A stretch of 10,680 nt of DNA from Candidatus Methylomirabilota bacterium (GTDB taxonomy: Bacteria > Methylomirabilota > Methylomirabilia > Methylomirabilales > JACQHM01), in assembly GCA_016199025.1 (NCBI GenBank), contig JACQHM010000279.1, forward strand, positions 1-10,680, written 5' to 3'. Under the pieces are notes generated by a model, which was not told the origin of the DNA, ran no database searches, and saw only the letters and a list, made by a program, of their open reading frames with translations. The position numbers were made by a program, and so were the translations under genes. Of this stretch, positions 8,115 through 10,680 are shown in pieces; position 1 is the first letter of the stretch; every line of letters starts with the position of its first letter.

Positions 8115-8184
8115 GATCTGTTTCCTCGCTTCCTCCTAACATCAACACCAGCCGTTGTCACTGTCAGCGATCAGCGAAGGGCCA

Positions 8185-8592
8185 CTAGTCCTTGGCGTCT
8201 GAAAGGGAGAAGATGTAGGCGACGAGCTTCCAGATCTGCTCGTCGTTGAGCCTGGTTTTGAATCCTGGCATCATGCCCCGGCCGTCGGCCAGGACGTTGA
8301 ACAAAACGTCCTTATCGAATTCCCGGCCCCTGAGTTTCGGGCCCCGTCCAACCCTCCCTTCCTTCCCGTGGCAGTAGAAGGTGCAATTGCCGCTGTAGAG
8401 GGCTGCCCCCTCCTGGATCACCGCCGGGTCTTTCAGATCAACCGGGGGGGCATTCCCGCCGGCCTGCTGGGCCTCTGCCAGAGTAGGCCACCCAATGATC
8501 GCTGGCTCATCTCGTGAGAAGGGCACCAGGGTGAAGAGCATGGTGAGCCCGACGAGAATGGCCCTCCCTATCCACCGTTGCTGTCGTCGCAT
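8185..8592 (-). CDS. Small monohaem class-I-type cytochrome c with CX3CH haem motif
   Basis: A 135-aa protein with a signal-like N-terminus (RR..R at 2-10, hydrophobic core about 11-25) and a likely cleavage near LAEA/QQ (about 41). The mature part is a compact cytochrome c: GAALYSGNC70-TFY-C74-H75-GKEGRVGRGPKL, then GRGMM108-PGF, whose Met is the expected distal haem ligand, then a C-terminal helix LNDEQIWKLVAYIFSL. The haem attachment site reads C-TFY-C-H, with three residues between the cysteines instead of two. I confirmed the codons TGC ACC TTC TAC TGC CAC on the minus strand (complement of about 8377-8396), so a frame artefact is unlikely. It probably acts as a periplasmic electron carrier. 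The SD is excellent (AAAGGAGG at 8600-8607, 7-nt spacing), and the start is 18 nt after the chrB stop, suggesting tight co-expression. Confidence 0.9.
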   Translation of the reverse strand: MRRQQRWIGRAILVGLTMLFTLVPFSRDEPAIIGWPTLAEAQQAGGNAPPVDLKDPAVIQEGAALYSGNCTFYCHGKEGRVGRGPKLRGREFDKDVLFNVLADGRGMMPGFKTRLNDEQIWKLVAYIFSLSDAKD

Positions 8593-8610
8593 CGCGAATC
8601 CTCCTTTCCA

Positions 8611-9648
8611 TCAATGAGACGGAATTCTCTTTCTTCGGCGTCTGGCCTGGGAGCCATGGCCCGATGCCCCGCCGCCCCCGAAGCTGGCATACAGGGCGTC
8701 GAAGACGAGAAGCCCCTGCGCCAAAAGGGCATGATCATCGGCGATGATCGCTGCAAGCCCTTTGATGACCGCGTCCACCCCCTTGGCCTCTTCCCGACCG
8801 AACTTGGCATCCTTTAAATCCGCATCATGAACGATCTCGGCCACCGCCTGCAAGTCCTTGCCCTTCAAGCCGAAGCGTTTGAGCACGGTCTCGAAGGTGC
8901 AATCCTCACCCTGGTGGCCAAACTCGACCCCCAGATAGTCAAAGGGGATCCCCTCTTTGATCTTCTCAGACTCACGGACGAAGGCGAACTTGGCCTTCGG
9001 GTCAATGAAGCGACGGATCGCCCAGGCCGTCGCGATCCGATCCACGTGGGGCCGAGGCCTGGTGGCCCAGGTTTTCCCCCGGAACTCCTCCATCTTCAGT
9101 GTCCTGGCTTCCTCTAGGGCACGACTCTCTTCTCGCCCAAAGAGTTCGCGAAGAGTGGCCCGGCACCGCTTGAGGATCGCCTCGACCTCCCGACGGCCGG
9201 TGGCGTGGAAGTAGTCGATCTCTTCTAGCTCGGCCAGCCGTTTCTCCAGGGCCTTCAACCCATCGGCCAGTACCCCCGCCTCCTGGGACGCCTTTTTCTG
9301 GGGAAGGCCCTCCAGGTGCTCCAGCCAGGCCCGGCCCTCCTTCGTCAACTCCCTGTAGTCCTCGTTACGGGCGCGTTGGAAAAGAGTTGCCACTTCCTCG
9401 TCGGAGAGGTTCTCAATCTGCTCCACCTTTAAGAGGGTCGCCTCCCCCTCGGCCCGCTGGATCTCCTGGCAGAGCCACTGGGCGATCTCGTAGCGCTCCT
9501 CCCCAAAGGGGAGGAGGTAAACGGAGTTCCTGAAGGAGGCCGCCCCCAGCTTCTTGAGCTTCCGCCAGACCTTCACCCGGCTGCTCCCGGCCTCGGGCGG
9601 GAGGGAGTAGATCAAGACCAGCCATTTGTACTGGCGTTCTTGTGCCAT
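8611..9648 (-). CDS. chrB: ChrB family chromate-response protein (two-domain)
   Basis: A 345-aa protein with the two-domain ChrB plan. Residues about 8-110 form the N-terminal domain (WLVLIYSLPPEAGSSRVKVWRKLKKLG...SVYLLPF), which resembles winged-helix-type DNA-binding regulators. Residues about 115-180 are a charged, helical linker. The C-terminal ChrB domain spans about 189-325, with W194-ATRPRPHVDRIATAWAIRRFID, GVEFGHQGEDCTFETVLKRFGL (H245, C250) and VHDADLKD (H274, D275, D277). ChrB is known as a chromate-sensing regulator of chr operons. I chose ATG 9648 because it begins the conserved domain; an ATG at 9774 would read back through the promoter and operators. No clear SD precedes the start, and the 5' leader from the predicted promoter is about 33 nt. 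It heads the operon and sits directly behind the operator-like repeats, suggesting autoregulation. No chrA partner is seen. Confidence 0.93.
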   Translation of the reverse strand: MAQERQYKWLVLIYSLPPEAGSSRVKVWRKLKKLGAASFRNSVYLLPFGEERYEIAQWLCQEIQRAEGEATLLKVEQIENLSDEEVATLFQRARNEDYRELTKEGRAWLEHLEGLPQKKASQEAGVLADGLKALEKRLAELEEIDYFHATGRREVEAILKRCRATLRELFGREESRALEEARTLKMEEFRGKTWATRPRPHVDRIATAWAIRRFIDPKAKFAFVRESEKIKEGIPFDYLGVEFGHQGEDCTFETVLKRFGLKGKDLQAVAEIVHDADLKDAKFGREEAKGVDAVIKGLAAIIADDHALLAQGLLVFDALYASFGGGGASGHGSQARRRRKRIPSH

Positions 9649-9670
9649 AAGCCCAGCAGGGTAAGGTGTA

Positions 9671-9710
9671 ATTCTTGTTACAAACAAAGCATATTCTTCG
9701 TTACAACGAA
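9671..9710. promoter_or_regulatory. Tandem operator-like inverted repeats at the chrB promoter
   Basis: Two related sites are seen on the plus strand. Site B, TTCGTTACAACGAA (9697-9710), has perfect 6-bp arms around AC and fills most of the spacer between the -35 and -10 hexamers. Site A, TTGTT-ACA-AACAA (9675-9687), has 5-bp arms around ACA and covers the predicted transcription start. Both are preceded by ATTCTT (9693 and 9671), giving the repeated pattern ATTCTT(C)GTTACAA. Their centres are about 22-23 bp apart, near two helical turns, as expected for two dimers on one DNA face. This is the usual placement of a repressor. ChrB itself is the obvious candidate ligand-responsive regulator, but that link is inferred. 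Confidence 0.65.
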
Positions 9711-9716
9711 AGTCAA
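9688..9716 (-). promoter_or_regulatory. Sigma70-type promoter of the chrB operon
   Basis: On the minus strand, TTGACT (-35, 9716-9711) and TATGCT (-10, 9693-9688) are separated by exactly 17 bp. They are close to the TTGACA/TATAAT consensus and lie in an AT-rich island between the tlpA-like terminator and chrB. The transcription start is expected near 9681, about 33 nt before the chrB ATG. No other promoter this good is seen upstream of the downstream genes. Confidence 0.75.
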
Positions 9717-9753
9717 GGGGAAAATTCTGGAAGGCAGGAGCGAGAGGAGAAAG

Positions 9754-9786
9754 AAAAAAAGGGAAGGGCGCCAATGCGCCCTTCCC
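9754..9786 (-). terminator. Rho-independent terminator of the peroxiredoxin-TlpA unit
   Basis: A perfect 10-bp stem, GGGAAGGGCG (9761-9770) with CGCCCTTCCC (9777-9786), closes a 6-nt loop. In the minus direction it is followed directly by seven T (9760-9754) and a T/C-rich tail. It lies 31 nt beyond the TlpA-like stop and before the chrB promoter, so it separates the two transcription units. In the plus direction it is not followed by a T-tract and would not work well. Confidence 0.93.
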
Positions 9787-9816
9787 GAACGCCTGTTTAC
9801 GGATCGAGATGTCTCG

Positions 9817-10359
9817 TTACGAACCCTTGAGGAGCTGGGCGATGAGCTGCCTGGCCTCCTTGCCGGCCCACTCCCTGGGGCCGAAGGCCCGGCCGACGAC
9901 GACCCCCTTCCGGTCGATCAGGTACGTCAAGGGCAGGGCCCAGGCCCCATAGAGAACGCTCACATCGCCTTTGGGGTCCAGAAGGATGGGGTACGTGACC
10001 TTCAACTCCTTGACGAAGGCGGCGGCCTGTTTCTGGGACTCCTTGACGTTCACGGCCACGACGACGAACCCCTTGTCCTTGAAGGCCTGATACAGTTCCT
10101 CCATGGCCGGCATCTCCTCTTTACAAGGCTTGCACCAGGAGGCCCAGAAGTTCAGGAAGACGACCTTCCCCCGGTAGTCCTGGAGACTCACCTTCTTCCC
10201 GTCCAGCATCTCCGTGGTGAACTCCGGGGCCTCCATGGGTGGCGTAACCCTTTGGACGTCCAAGACCTTGAAAAGGTCCATCGGTTGAGAGGCGACGGAG
10301 GACGAGAGGCCCGCAACCAGGAAGAGCCCGAGCAGAGAGGTGACAAGCGTCCGTTTCAT
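9817..10359 (-). CDS. TlpA/ResA-like periplasmic thioredoxin-fold oxidoreductase
   Basis: A 180-aa protein read from ATG 10359. It has a signal peptide or membrane anchor (hydrophobic core about 5-20, possible cleavage after SVAS near 24). The thioredoxin fold carries the active site WC76-KP-C79 in the sequence FLNFWASWCKPCKEEMPAMEELY. The cis-proline loop is ALP143-LTYLID, followed by RKGVVVGRAFGPREW. TlpA/ResA proteins reduce disulfides in the periplasm, often for haem-c attachment or metal-site assembly, which fits the nearby cytochrome although that gene lies in a separate unit. An ATG at 10365 would put AAAGAGG directly against the start, whereas 10359 gives 6-nt spacing. The gene follows the peroxiredoxin gene by 37 nt and is closed by a strong terminator. 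The family is sure; the substrate is unknown. Confidence 0.93.
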   Translation of the reverse strand: MKRTLVTSLLGLFLVAGLSSSVASQPMDLFKVLDVQRVTPPMEAPEFTTEMLDGKKVSLQDYRGKVVFLNFWASWCKPCKEEMPAMEELYQAFKDKGFVVVAVNVKESQKQAAAFVKELKVTYPILLDPKGDVSVLYGAWALPLTYLIDRKGVVVGRAFGPREWAGKEARQLIAQLLKGS

Positions 10360-10365
10360 GATCAT

Positions 10366-10372
10366 CCTCTTT
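10366..10372 (-). promoter_or_regulatory. RBS deciding the TlpA-like start
   Basis: AAAGAGG on the minus strand ends at 10366. It is 6 nt from the ATG at 10359 but touches the ATG at 10365, so the inner start is favoured. Confidence 0.6.
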
Positions 10373-10396
10373 GGCTCGATCGCGGCCTATCCTCAT

Positions 10397-10680
10397 CTAC
10401 TGGATCTTTTGAAGGGCCGCCAGCAGGTCCTCATTGGGAACAAGCTCCCTAGGGTTCTCTAGGATCTTCTTCCAGCGGAGGATCCCATTCTTGTCGATGA
10501 TGAAGTAGGAACGCTTGGCCAACCCCGCCAGAATCCCCTCTGTGACCAGGACGTCGTACTTCTTCATGATCTCTCGCTGGGGGAAGTCGCTCAGGAGCGG
10601 GAACGGGAGCTTCAACCTGTCGGCGAAGGCCTGCTGGGACAGGGTATGGTTTGCGCTGACCCCGATGATCTCGGCGTCGA
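10397..10680 (-). CDS. Peroxiredoxin (AhpC/TSA type), C-terminal part, cut by the window edge
   Basis: The reading frame is open to the window edge and covers the last 93 residues. It begins DAEIIGVSANHTLSQQAFAD and continues RLKLPFPLLSDFPQREIMKKYDVLVTEG before a RSYFIIDKNGILRWKK strand pair and the C-terminal helix. This is the typical post-active-site half of a peroxiredoxin (FPLLSD, then FIID..G.I). The catalytic peroxidatic cysteine lies upstream, outside the window, so I cannot verify it or assign the 1-Cys/2-Cys class. The TTG at 10615 is internal, not a start, because homologous sequence continues past it. It shares a transcription unit with the TlpA-like gene 37 nt downstream, suggesting a peroxide-detoxifying and thiol-supplying pair (inference). 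Confidence 0.88.
   Translation of the reverse strand, partial: DAEIIGVSANHTLSQQAFADRLKLPFPLLSDFPQREIMKKYDVLVTEGILAGLAKRSYFIIDKNGILRWKKILENPRELVPNEDLLAALQKIQ

Noticed and set aside
8115..8184. 70-nt gap between the cytochrome and lipoprotein genes, with a short CAGCGATCAGCGA motif
   Set aside because: It resembles a small dispersed or slippage repeat but is too short to assign, and I see no promoter hexamers or terminator hairpin there.
9649..9774. 42-residue N-terminal extension of ChrB from an ATG at 9774
   Set aside because: It would run through the terminator's T-tract edge, the promoter and both operators, and the added residues are unlike ChrB. The conserved domain begins at 9648.

Overview
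The window is about 60% GC and looks chromosomal, from a Gram-negative bacterium. A haem-c protein with an export signal, a TlpA-type periplasmic thioredoxin, a lipoprotein and a C-terminal-Phe outer-membrane barrel all imply a cell with a periplasm. Three families of dispersed palindromic repeat occur around one gene. Such repeats are common in environmental lineages such as NC10/Methylomirabilota, Nitrospirota and some proteobacterial groups. That placement is a guess, because no taxonomic marker is present.

Layout. On the + strand, 72-3857 encodes one very large protein: a phospholipase-D-type (HKD) nuclease-like domain fused to a Snf2-type ATPase/helicase, resembling the helicases of anti-phage systems such as DISARM. 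It is preceded by a long imperfect C/G-rich hairpin repeat (8-53). Two further dispersed repeats lie in frame inside its C-terminal third (3165-3200 and 3543-3570). It converges on a large minus-strand block.

On the minus strand, read right to left, a partial peroxiredoxin (window edge to 10397) and a TlpA/ResA-like thioredoxin (10359-9817) form a redox pair closed by a strong intrinsic terminator (9754-9786). A new unit then starts from a near-consensus sigma70-type promoter (9711-9688) overlaid by two similar inverted-repeat operators. It runs through chrB, a monohaem cytochrome c with an unusual CX3CH haem motif, a DUF1080/LamG-like lipoprotein, a PepSY-like exported protein, a cupin, a 12-TM MFS exporter-like transporter and an outer-membrane beta-barrel. 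Gaps inside the unit are 4-70 nt, most have good Shine-Dalgarno sites, and no terminator is evident between genes, so it reads as a seven-gene operon.

Working interpretation (inference). ChrB is known as a chromate-responsive regulator, so it may act on the paired operators and control a cell-envelope stress or efflux module. An MFS exporter plus an outer-membrane barrel would replace the usual ChrA chromate transporter, alongside periplasmic redox and binding proteins. No chrA is visible. The most interesting points are this unusual ChrB-led operon with its operator pair, the CX3CH cytochrome, and the PLD-Snf2 protein with repeat-derived coding inserts.
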